A DNA stretch of 12,031 nucleotides from the NCBI GenBank assembly GCA_030836605.1, contig JAUPMC010000083.1, positions 1 to 12,031 on the forward strand, read 5' to 3'. Source of the DNA: Thermoplasmatota archaeon (GTDB taxonomy: Archaea; Thermoplasmatota; Thermoplasmata; UBA10834). This document shows positions 6,233 through 12,031 of the stretch, piece after piece. Position 1 is the first letter of the stretch; each line of letters opens with the position of its first letter. The notes beneath the pieces are model-generated. The model had not been told where the DNA came from, did not search any database, and was given only the letters and a program-made list of their open reading frames with translations. Made by a program: the position numbers and the translations under genes.

Positions 6233-7191
6233 CCGGAAGACTCACCTCCGTCGCCATCCTCCGGCGGTGGGGGCGGTGGCATCTCCTGGGGCGGACCAGA
6301 CTCGGGCTGGGGCGGCGCCGGGGTCCCCGGCGCCTCCGCCTGCTTCGCCTCGCCCGTCGGCTCCGTCGGAGCCTCCGTCGTGGGCTCCTCATCTTCAGGA
6401 CAAGGCTTCTTCGACTCTCCCCGTTTCTTGGGGGCCGCGACTTTTACGGTGATTCCCTCGTCGGAGAGCTTCAGAGGCCTCACGGAGTGGTCGTGGCACG
6501 AACCCCTGAACTTCTCGATGTTGATGGCTCTGACCAGGCCCTTGGGGTCGAACCATTTGTGGAGCCTCAGCTCTCCCCTCGCCATTTGGGACTCTGGCGC
6601 GGTCCGTATCTGCTCCGGGAGCTGAACGGTCAGGATGGTCGTCGTCCCGAGGTCTGAGAGGAGCCTGAAGAACGACTGAAGCGCGAGGTACTCCTCGCTC
6701 GTGCGTATGTAGAACCTCCTGAGGGACGTGACCGAGTCCACGACTATGCGTGAGTACTTGGTGACCTTCATCTCCTGCTTCAGGATCTCCTGGATGGTGT
6801 TGACGGATATGTCCGCCGGGCCCTTCTCCGAGGTCCTCCGGATAGCCGCCGGGAGCATCTTGAAGGTCGTCACCTTCCGCTCAGTGGACACGTCCCTCAC
6901 CGGGGTCTTGTCGTAGCTCAGGATGTCGGATGTCGCATCGAAGACATGTACGGCGGAGATGTCCCACCCGAACGATTCCATGTTGGCCTTGACCTCGTTC
7001 GGTGGCTCATCAATGGCGACATAGAGGACCTGCTCCCCCGCCGTGACGCCCTCGATCAGGAACCTCATCGCGACCGCGGTCTTGCCGGTCCCCGCTGTCC
7101 CCGACACGATATATGGCCGCCCGGGGATGAGTCCTCCCTCGAGCATGTTGTCGATGCCGGGTGTCCCTGTCTTCACCTTCTCCTTGATCAT
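6229..7191 (-). CDS. KaiC-like RecA-fold ATPase with Pro/Glu-rich tail (first of pair)
   Basis: A 320-aa paralogue of the next gene. Walker A is GTAGTGKT (residues 31-38), the acidic pair is in VAIDEPP (D61, E62), Walker B is RIVVDSVTS (D152), and the family segment IEKFRGSCHDHSVRP lies at about 225-239. From about residue 254 to the end it becomes a low-complexity tail of Pro, Glu, Ala, Thr and Gly, with a run of six prolines near the C-terminus, which the downstream paralogue lacks. The tail looks disordered and could be a linker or docking site. ATG 7191 has GAGG (plus-strand 7198-7201) six bases upstream. It is the first gene of the coupled pair and is divergent from pheT over 176 bp. Membrane segments are absent. 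A partner kinase or receptor is not adjacent. Confidence 0.9.
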   Translation of the reverse strand: MIKEKVKTGTPGIDNMLEGGLIPGRPYIVSGTAGTGKTAVAMRFLIEGVTAGEQVLYVAIDEPPNEVKANMESFGWDISAVHVFDATSDILSYDKTPVRDVSTERKVTTFKMLPAAIRRTSEKGPADISVNTIQEILKQEMKVTKYSRIVVDSVTSLRRFYIRTSEEYLALQSFFRLLSDLGTTTILTVQLPEQIRTAPESQMARGELRLHKWFDPKGLVRAINIEKFRGSCHDHSVRPLKLSDEGITVKVAAPKKRGESKKPCPEDEEPTTEAPTEPTGEAKQAEAPGTPAPPQPESGPPQEMPPPPPPEDGDGGESSG

Positions 7192-7197
7192 CTAAAA

Positions 7198-7263
7198 CCT
7201 CGCACGTCCGGAGAAGCCGGTAGGCGCAGTGCAGAGATTGACCATCATTAATCTTTAATCTTT
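7198..7263 (-). promoter_or_regulatory. Promoter region and SD of the KaiC-like pair
   Basis: The minus strand has AAAGATTAAAGATTAATGAT (7244-7263), a TATA-like run made of a tandem heptamer (AATCTTT twice on the plus strand, 7250-7263). GAGG follows at 7198-7201, six bases before ATG 7191. Unlike several neighbours, this message would have a leader of about 30 bases carrying an SD. The heptamer repeat could also be an operator. Confidence 0.45.
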
Positions 7264-7324
7264 GCCCGTAGGTTCTCCTCCCTACAAGCGAGCAGCTCCC
7301 TGGCGTCGCCAAAGGCTGATAAGC

Positions 7325-7333
7325 TTATTATAT
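7325..7333 (+). promoter_or_regulatory. TATA-like promoter of pheT
   Basis: TTATTATAT is centred about 38 bases before ATG 7368, predicting a leader of roughly 14 bases. No convincing SD would be included, since AAGGA at 7354-7358 lies at the expected transcription start. Confidence 0.5.
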
Positions 7334-7367
7334 CGTCCACCGTTTCTGTGAGCAAGGACGACCTCAC

Positions 7368-9020
7368 ATGCCAGTCATCAATTTCAGCTACTCGGACCTG
7401 TGCGGGCTCCTGGGCTGGGAGCTCCCCAAGGCCGTCCTCAGGGAAAGACTCCCGATGATAGGCGCGGACCTCAAGTCCGCGGAGGACGGCAGCGACGAGA
7501 TGTCGTTCGAGTTCTTCCCGGACAGGCCGGACCTCTATTCCGTCGAGGGCATCGCCAGGGCCCTCAGGGCGTTCATGGACCGCGAGCCGGGGTTGAGGTC
7601 GTACGCCGTCGGCTCGTCGGACGTGGAGCTGAGGGTGGACCCGTCCGTCGCGTCAATCAGACCACACATATGGTCATCCCTCATTGAGGGTGCCGATGTC
7701 GACGACCTCCTGATCCGGTCGATGATGGACCTTCAGGAGAAGCTCCACGTCACGCTCGGGCGGAACAGGAAGAAGGTCGCGATCGGCCTGCACGACTTCT
7801 CCGCGGTCAGTCCGCCGTTCACTTATAAGGCTGTCCGCCCGGACGAGGTCTCCTTCGTCCCGCTCCAAGGCGATTCGGAGATGGACCTCGCGCAGATACT
7901 CGCGAAACACGAGAAGGGGCGGGCGTACGCGCATGTCCTCGAAGGAAAGGACCGGTACCCCGTCATAATCGACTCGTCCGGGGAGGTCCTTTCGTTCCCG
8001 CCGGTCATAAACGGGGTCAGGACGACGGTCACCGAGTCCACGAAGAGCATATTCGTGGACTGCACGGGCACGGACCTGAACGCCGTCGTGAGCGCGGTCA
8101 ACATCGTCACGACCGCGCTGGCGGAGCGCGGCGGGAAGATACGCACCGTCAAGGTGTCCCGCCCGGAGGGGGTCGTGAAGGCCCCGGACCTGGACCCGAG
8201 GACCGTCGACCTGGATGTCGACTACGTCAACAGGTGGATAGGGACCCGGCTGAGCGCGCCCGAGATGTCCAAATGCCTCATGAGGATGGGGCACGGCGCG
8301 ACCGTCACTGACAACGGGATAAGGGTGCTGGTTCCGGCCTACAGGGCGGACGTACTCCACCCGGTCGACCTGGCCGAGGACGTCGCCGTGGGCCACGGGT
8401 TCGAGCGGTTCGGCCACTCGTTGCCTGGACGGTCCACGTTCGGGACGGAGGACGAGGTGATAGGGTTCTCCGCGAGACTGAAGCCCGTGTTCATGGGGCT
8501 CGGGTATATGGAGGTGGCGACGCTGTCTCTCTCGAGCGCAGCGGAGCAGTACGACGCCCTGGGCCTCGAGAGGGACCGCGCGGCGGTCACGATCGTCAAT
8601 CCCGTCACTGAGGACCACGAGGTCCTCAGGGCGTCCCTGCTGCCCAGCTTGCTGTCGATACTGAGGAAGAACAAGCACCGCGAGCTCCCCCAACGCGTGT
8701 TCGAGGTCGGGGAGGTCGTCCACGGCACCATGAACAGGGCGCTGGCATCCGGGATCTCCATACACCCCAAGGCGAGCTTCACTGAGGCGAAGTCCGACGT
8801 CCAGTCGGTCATGCAGGCGATAGGCCTCCAGTGCGATGTGGCGGCCGCTTCCCATGGGGCGTTCATCCGAGGGAGGTGCGCCCAAGTCCTGAGCGGGGGC
8901 GCGCGCGTGGGCGTCTTCGGCGAGGTGTCCCCCGCGACCCTGTCCGCCTTCGGCCTGGGATACCCCGCGGCGGCGTTCGAGTTGGACATCGAGACGCTCC
9001 TAGGCCTGCGCTCACGATAG
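7368..9020 (+). CDS. pheT: Phenylalanine--tRNA ligase beta subunit, archaeal type
   Basis: The large, non-catalytic subunit of the cytoplasmic heterotetramer that charges tRNA-Phe with phenylalanine. The 550-aa length is normal for archaea, which lack the N-terminal tRNA-binding extension of bacterial PheT. It starts in the typical archaeal way (MPVINFSYSDLCGLLG) with EFFPDRPDLYSVEGIAR near 50-65. The B3/B4 editing-domain region follows from about 110 to 270 (GLHDFSAV, VINGVRTTVTESTKSIFVDC). The B5 domain is at about 270-345 (LDVDYVNRWIGTRLSAPE, VPAYRADVLHPVDLAEDVA). The synthetase-like core runs to the end, with NPVTEDHEVLRASLLPSLL and QRVFEVGEV. The ORF is intact. The catalytic partner pheS is not next to it here. 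It is divergent from the KaiC-like pair and followed by a tRNA-Ser gene. Confidence 0.97.
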   Translation: MPVINFSYSDLCGLLGWELPKAVLRERLPMIGADLKSAEDGSDEMSFEFFPDRPDLYSVEGIARALRAFMDREPGLRSYAVGSSDVELRVDPSVASIRPHIWSSLIEGADVDDLLIRSMMDLQEKLHVTLGRNRKKVAIGLHDFSAVSPPFTYKAVRPDEVSFVPLQGDSEMDLAQILAKHEKGRAYAHVLEGKDRYPVIIDSSGEVLSFPPVINGVRTTVTESTKSIFVDCTGTDLNAVVSAVNIVTTALAERGGKIRTVKVSRPEGVVKAPDLDPRTVDLDVDYVNRWIGTRLSAPEMSKCLMRMGHGATVTDNGIRVLVPAYRADVLHPVDLAEDVAVGHGFERFGHSLPGRSTFGTEDEVIGFSARLKPVFMGLGYMEVATLSLSSAAEQYDALGLERDRAAVTIVNPVTEDHEVLRASLLPSLLSILRKNKHRELPQRVFEVGEVVHGTMNRALASGISIHPKASFTEAKSDVQSVMQAIGLQCDVAAASHGAFIRGRCAQVLSGGARVGVFGEVSPATLSAFGLGYPAAAFELDIETLLGLRSR

Positions 9021-9032
9021 GCCCCTGCGGTA

Positions 9033-9047
9033 GAAACGCTCTTATCA
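9033..9047 (+). promoter_or_regulatory. BRE/TATA promoter of tRNA-Ser
   Basis: GAAACG followed by CTCTTATCA has BRE/TATA layout, centred about 40 bases before the tRNA 5' end. It sits 12 bases past the pheT stop, so the tRNA need not rely on pheT transcription. Confidence 0.4.
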
Positions 9048-9082
9048 CGGCAAGGCCTCATGCGGACTCGACAGACGCGGAT

Positions 9083-9169
9083 GCTGAGGTAGCCAAGCCC
9101 GGATCACGGCGCCAGCCTTGAGAGCTGGTGGTACTACGTACCTCGGGAGTTCGAATCTCCCCCTCAGCG
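9083..9169 (+). tRNA. tRNA-Ser (UGA)
   Basis: An 87-nt type II tRNA. The acceptor stem GCTGAGG pairs CCTCAGC, followed by T8-A9. The anticodon stem CCAGC/GCTGG encloses CTTGAGA, giving anticodon UGA (9119-9121). A long variable arm follows (GTAC twice around 9130-9140) and the T-arm is GGGAGTTCGAATCTCCC. The discriminator is G, as in serine tRNAs. There is no intron and no encoded CCA. It lies between pheT and the sensor kinase, all on the plus strand. Confidence 0.97.
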
Positions 9170-9190
9170 CTCCCACCTCCTGGGGAACAC

Positions 9191-9198
9191 TATAAATA
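9191..9198 (+). promoter_or_regulatory. TATA box of the sensor kinase gene
   Basis: TATAAATA is the best TATA match in the window. With the usual spacing of about 25 bases, transcription should start near 9219, after ATG 9208, which therefore cannot be the start of the main message. Confidence 0.65.
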
Positions 9199-9241
9199 CT
9201 CTGCATCATGGTTATTGAGCAACCCCGCTCCAGGACGCCTC

Positions 9242-9248
9242 AGGAGGG
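9242..9248 (+). promoter_or_regulatory. Shine-Dalgarno site that decides the kinase start
   Basis: AGGAGGG lies exactly seven bases before TTG 9256 and inside the leader predicted from the TATA box. It argues for TTG 9256 over ATG 9208. Confidence 0.7.
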
Positions 9249-9255
9249 CCTTCCC

Positions 9256-11106
9256 TTGATATCCGTGCTTCTCGTCGACGATGAACCGCAGCTCCTCGAG
9301 CTGACCAAGTTCTTCGTTGAGAAGACTGACAGAGACATTAGGGTCGCCACCGCGTCATCCGCGAAGGAGGCGATCGCGATGATGGAGGCGGGGCCGTACG
9401 ACGCGATCGTCTGCGACTATCAGATGCCCGGGATGGACGGCCTGGAGTTCCTCAAGATACTGAGGAACCAGAAGAACGACATCCCGTTCGTGCTCTTCAC
9501 GGGGAAGGGGCGCGAGGATGTCGCAATCGACGCGCTGAACTCCGGGGCGGACTTCTACCTGCAGAAGGGCGGGGACCCGAAGTCACAGTTCGCCGAGCTC
9601 GCGAGCATGATCAAGGCCTCAGTCGCGACAAGACGGGCGGAGTGGGACCTCGCCGTGAGCGAGGAGAGGTTCAGGCTCCTGGCCGAGAACTCGAAGGACA
9701 TCGTGTTCAGGTATGTCCTCCGCCCGGAGCCCCACTACGAGTACATCTCCCCCTCCGTGATGTCCATAGTCGGCCACTCTCCAGAGGACTACTACGCGAA
9801 CCCGCACCTCGGCTGGGAGACCATCTGCCCGGACGATCGGCCCCTCCTCAAGAGGATGCTCGAGGGAAAGGACCTGCCCTCAGGGCCCGCGATCGTCCGG
9901 TGGCGAGCGAAGGATGGGAAAGAGGTCTGGACAGAGCAGAGGCTCACGTGGGTCAAGGACGACGCGGGCGAGGTGGTGTCTATCGAGGGCACCGCCATAG
10001 ATGTCACGGACCGGGTGAAAGCCGAGCAGGACCTCAAAGCGAGCGAGGCGCACTACAGGTCCATATTCGAGACTGCGGGGAGCGCGATGGTCATCATCGA
10101 TGAGGACGGCACCCTGCAGTCAGTCAACTCGCTCTTCGAGAAACTGTCCGGCTATAACAAGGCGGAGACCGAGGGCACGATGAGGTGGGACGCCTTCATG
10201 GACCCCTCCGATGCCGCCAAGCTCGCGCACGAGTACATGGCGAGCGGCGCAGACCCCGAGTCCGTCCCGAGGGGGTACTCGTTCATAGCGAGGGACAAGT
10301 TCGGCTCCGAGATGGCCCTCACCGCCTATGCGGCGACGGTCCCCGGCACAGGCCGGACCGTGGTCTCCATAGTCGACGAGACGGAGCGCAGGCGCTACGA
10401 GGACGCGATGCAGCAGGTGGGCAAGAAGATGGACCTCCTCGCGAGGATCACGAGGCACGACATCATGAACCAGCTCGCGGTGCTATACGGGTACCTCGAG
10501 CTGGCGCAGGAGCGAGTGGCCGACCCTGACATGCAAGCGCTCCTGGCCAAGGCGAGGAGCGCGAGCGAGTCCATCAAGAGGCACCTCGAGTTCGCTAGAG
10601 ACTATCAGAACATGGGCAGGAAGAGGCCCCAGTGGATAGATGTGCAGGCCGCGTTCAGGAGGGCCGCGTCCAACATCGAGCTCAAGGGCGTGAGAGCCGT
10701 CGCGGAGCTGACAGACATCGAGGTGTTCTCCGACCCGATGCTGGAGAAGGTGTTCTACAACCTGATAGACAACTCGCTCAAACACGGCGAGAGGACCACC
10801 AAGGTCGCGTTCAGCTACTCCATCGGCCCCGAGGGCATGCGCCTCGTCTACCGGGACGACGGCGTGGGGGTGCCGCCGTCGGACAAGACGACGATTTTCG
10901 AGCGGAGCACCGCGGACCGCGAGGGGCGCAGGGGGTACGGGCTCTACCTCGCGAGGGAGATACTCGGGATAACTGGGATCACCCTGTCCGAGACCGGGGC
11001 CTACGGGGAGGGCGCGAGGTTCGTGTTGTCCGTCCCGAGGGGGAAGTACAGGACGAAGAGGGAGCCCGAGACACGGAGACACGCGAAGAGGCCGAAGAAG
11101 GCGTGA
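9256..11106 (+). CDS. Sensor histidine kinase, REC-PAS-PAS-HisKA-HATPase
   Basis: A 616-aa soluble signalling kinase. Residues are numbered from TTG 9256, read as Met (subtract 16 from numbering at ATG 9208). The N-terminal receiver, about 1-120, has acidic D8/D9 in LLVDDEP, phospho-acceptor D54 in VCDYQMPGMDG, T82 and K104. Two PAS domains follow at about 134-256 and 263-378, the first ending in the DVTDR joint typical of PAS/PAC units. The HisKA H-box is TRHDIMNQLAVLYGYLEL with H401, an archaeal-type variant of the usual HELRTPL. The ATPase part has N-box YNLIDNSLKHG, G1 YRDDGVGVP and G2 RRGYGLYLA. There is no membrane segment, so it senses inside the cell. The C-terminal 20 residues are very basic. 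No partner response regulator is adjacent; the receiver may take input from another kinase. The start is set by TATA 9191 and AGGAGGG at 9242. Confidence 0.95.
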   Translation: MISVLLVDDEPQLLELTKFFVEKTDRDIRVATASSAKEAIAMMEAGPYDAIVCDYQMPGMDGLEFLKILRNQKNDIPFVLFTGKGREDVAIDALNSGADFYLQKGGDPKSQFAELASMIKASVATRRAEWDLAVSEERFRLLAENSKDIVFRYVLRPEPHYEYISPSVMSIVGHSPEDYYANPHLGWETICPDDRPLLKRMLEGKDLPSGPAIVRWRAKDGKEVWTEQRLTWVKDDAGEVVSIEGTAIDVTDRVKAEQDLKASEAHYRSIFETAGSAMVIIDEDGTLQSVNSLFEKLSGYNKAETEGTMRWDAFMDPSDAAKLAHEYMASGADPESVPRGYSFIARDKFGSEMALTAYAATVPGTGRTVVSIVDETERRRYEDAMQQVGKKMDLLARITRHDIMNQLAVLYGYLELAQERVADPDMQALLAKARSASESIKRHLEFARDYQNMGRKRPQWIDVQAAFRRAASNIELKGVRAVAELTDIEVFSDPMLEKVFYNLIDNSLKHGERTTKVAFSYSIGPEGMRLVYRDDGVGVPPSDKTTIFERSTADREGRRGYGLYLAREILGITGITLSETGAYGEGARFVLSVPRGKYRTKREPETRRHAKRPKKA

Positions 11107-11619
11107 CACCGTCCCGGACGTAATACTGACCGGCCCGTCCGAGCGGATGTGCCTACTTAAAGGGTTTCGAAACGTTCTTTACACACTGACCGAATAGATT
11201 CCGGTCTGTGTCCCGGGCAACGGATGGGCCGGCATGTGCCGCGTTCGAGAGAGGAAATAGGGGGGAGAAGGTGCCTCTGAGAGGCACAGACCGTCCGACG
11301 GGCGTTTTGAGACATGACCGCTTGGAGGCCGGTTCGTTTGGAAGTTCCTTCTGCGAGCGAAGGCGCGGGCCCGTACAATCTGGGCCGCGACCCGACATCC
11401 GGACACGATCGAGACTACGGGGGAGACCGTAGAAGCGGTGGACCTCCGACCGCGGCGCCAAAGCCGTCGGCCGGAACCCCGCAAGCCTTTTTCTCCCTCC
11501 GAGCGCTGTTTTCATCAAGCGAAGCCGCGCCCGGGGAGGAAAAGCGACATCCACAATATGTTTATGTGCGCGCAGACGCATGTTGATCACTGTCCGCGAG
11601 GACCGAGGGATGGGACCCT
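11107..11619. other. Hairpin-rich non-coding stretch, possible RNA gene
   Basis: No convincing protein gene is present on either strand in these 513 bases. A TATA-like ACTTAAAG at 11154-11161 could start a transcript near 11182. From there several hairpins follow: 11181-11211 (ACACA and GACCG pairing CGGTC and TGTGT, a two-base bulge, loop of nine), 11230-11241 (CGGC/GCCG), 11271-11287 (GTGCCTC/GAGGCAC, loop TGA, perfect), 11347-11363 (CCTTC/GAAGG), 11364-11389 (CGCGGGCCC/GGGCCGCG, one bulge), 11415-11432 (CTACGG/CCGTAG, perfect), and 11446-11470 (CCGAC..GGC/GCC-GTCGG). T-runs at 11305-11308 and 11488-11492 could end transcripts. I looked for RNase P and SRP RNA core motifs and did not find them, so the identity is open. 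Confidence 0.4.
11554..11567 (+). promoter_or_regulatory. TATA-like promoter of the Cys-rich gene pair
   Basis: AATATGTTTATGTG contains a TATA-like TTTATG. The expected start is near 11590, giving a leader of about 30 bases that carries GAGGG at 11605-11609, ten bases before ATG 11620. Confidence 0.4.
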
Positions 11620-11910
11620 ATGTGCAGATTCAGCTATAGCAGCGGCGCGTGTGCGAACCGCCATGTCGAGAGCCTGAAGTGCGTCGGCGAGGACAACTGC
11701 CAGCACGCGCAGACTAACATGCTCATGAGGAAGGGGTCGACGGGTCCCTCGGGCGAGTGCGGCTTCGACAAATGGCTCGGGCTCTACTGCGAGAGGCACG
11801 GCAGGTTCTTCTGCCCGGGCAAGGAAGGCTGCGCGACGCCGGAGACATACATGAGGCATTTCGAGGCGCATCAGGAATCCCTAGCGCGCGTCAGGCCCCG
11901 GGAGGGATGA
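11620..11910 (+). CDS. Small Cys-rich, probably zinc-binding protein
   Basis: A 96-aa protein with nothing hydrophobic enough for a membrane segment. Cys residues form two sets: C2, C11, C21, C27 (spacing 8, 9, 5) and C47, C57, C65, C71, with H60 nearby and H80/H84 in TYMRHFEAHQE. The last part, FFCPGKEGC...H...H, resembles a compact C2H2-type zinc finger, though the Cys-to-His gap (8) is shorter than usual. Metal binding is inferred from these spacings; no function is known to me. ATG 11620 has GAGGG ten bases upstream and is the only start that keeps C2. Its stop overlaps the next start (ATGA at 11907-11910), so the two genes are coupled. Compared with ordinary proteins its Cys content is very high, which supports it being real. 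Confidence 0.75.
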   Translation: MCRFSYSSGACANRHVESLKCVGEDNCQHAQTNMLMRKGSTGPSGECGFDKWLGLYCERHGRFFCPGKEGCATPETYMRHFEAHQESLARVRPREG

Positions 11911-12031
11911 CCTTGCACTGCAGGCATCTCGCGAAGGATGGCATATGCACCGGCAGGTACGAGGGCTACGCCTGCATCAAGGAACAATGCTCGCTCGTGA
12001 AGCAGTCCAAGAAAAGATCGGAAGAGCGTCG
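11907..12031 (+). CDS. Partial small Cys-rich protein, cut by contig end
   Basis: The start ATG 11907 overlaps the previous stop by four bases, with GGAGGG directly before it at 11901-11906. Thirty-six genuine residues are visible: MTLHCRHLAKDGICTGRYEG, then YACIKEQCSLVKQSKK. Cysteines C5, C14, C23 and C28 (spacing 8, 8, 4) repeat the pattern of the first Cys set of the gene before it, including Gly two residues before the second Cys and a hydrophobic residue right after the third. The pair is therefore probably paralogous or shares a metal-binding unit. From residue 37 (base 12015) the reading frame enters sequencing-adapter sequence, so RSEERR is not real protein and the true C-terminus is unknown. 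Confidence 0.7.
   Translation, partial: MTLHCRHLAKDGICTGRYEGYACIKEQCSLVKQSKKRSEER
12015..12031 (+). other. Untrimmed Illumina adapter at contig end
   Basis: AGATCGGAAGAGCGTCG equals the first 17 bases of the TruSeq universal adapter as read from a short insert. It is at the very last base of the window. It should be removed before annotation or comparison. Confidence 0.93.

Noticed and set aside
5405..7191. A circadian clock locus based on the KaiC-like genes
   Set aside because: Each protein has one ATPase domain, KaiA and KaiB are absent, and archaeal KaiC-like proteins are widespread outside clocks.
7674..8885. A 403-residue open frame on the minus strand opposite pheT
   Set aside because: It is an antisense shadow of a clear pheT gene in GC-rich DNA, is very rich in Arg, Asp and Val, and has no recognisable domain.
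11181..11492. RNase P RNA or SRP RNA in the hairpin-rich stretch
   Set aside because: The length is suitable, but I could not find the conserved RNase P segments (only a weak GAGGAAA-like match at 11251) or the SRP domain IV loop, on the plus strand; a quick look at part of the minus strand also failed.
11153..11590. A 145-residue minus-strand frame in the stretch after the sensor kinase
   Set aside because: It is Arg/Pro/Ser-rich without domain features or SD, and its codons cross the hairpins; a chance frame is more likely.
1..12031. CRISPR array, rRNA genes or a replication origin
   Set aside because: No regularly spaced repeats, no rRNA signatures and no origin-type repeat clusters or initiator gene were seen.

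Overview
The window looks like archaeal DNA, most plausibly from an uncultured high-GC euryarchaeote such as a Thermoplasmata-type lineage; the lineage is an inference. The evidence is TATA/BRE promoter elements at roughly the right distance from starts, several apparently leaderless genes, an archaeal-length PheT (550 aa), single-domain KaiC-like ATPases, an Lrp-type regulator, an archaeal-style REC-PAS-PAS histidine kinase, and two intronless tRNA genes without encoded CCA. The last 17 bases equal the start of the Illumina TruSeq adapter, so this is very probably a whole contig that ends in untrimmed adapter rather than a cut from a finished genome.

Left part (1-2340): a 5'-truncated IS605-family tnpB with one in-frame amber stop but all RuvC and zinc-ribbon residues kept; an Lrp/AsnC regulator on the minus strand; a small ASCH-like protein on the minus strand; and a divergent, probably leaderless GrpB/UPF0157 gene.

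Middle left (2382-4168): a small integrated-element remnant. It is bounded by a perfect 19-bp direct repeat. One copy is the 3' end of an intact tRNA-Ile(GAU) gene. Inside are two AT-rich membrane-protein genes (a DUF4386 protein and an unassigned four-helix protein) and the C-terminal piece of a tyrosine recombinase, next to the tRNA, whose catalytic Tyr is replaced by His.

Middle (4287-7263, minus strand): a peptidase C45 / acyl-CoA:6-APA acyltransferase-like Ntn hydrolase with its own promoter, and upstream of it a translationally coupled pair of KaiC-like ATPases, the first with a Pro/Glu-rich disordered tail.

Right part (7325-12031, plus strand): pheT without a neighbouring pheS, tRNA-Ser(UGA), and a REC-PAS-PAS-HisKA-HATPase sensor kinase whose true start is probably TTG 9256 rather than ATG 9208. 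Then comes a roughly 510-bp non-coding stretch rich in perfect hairpins behind a TATA-like box, and finally two overlapping small Cys-rich genes that share a Cys4 spacing pattern, the second cut by the contig end and running into adapter sequence.

Nothing here can be shown to be a wholly new system. The best leads are the tRNA-Ile element with its AT-rich membrane cargo, the hairpin-rich stretch at 11107-11619, and the coupled Cys-rich pair.
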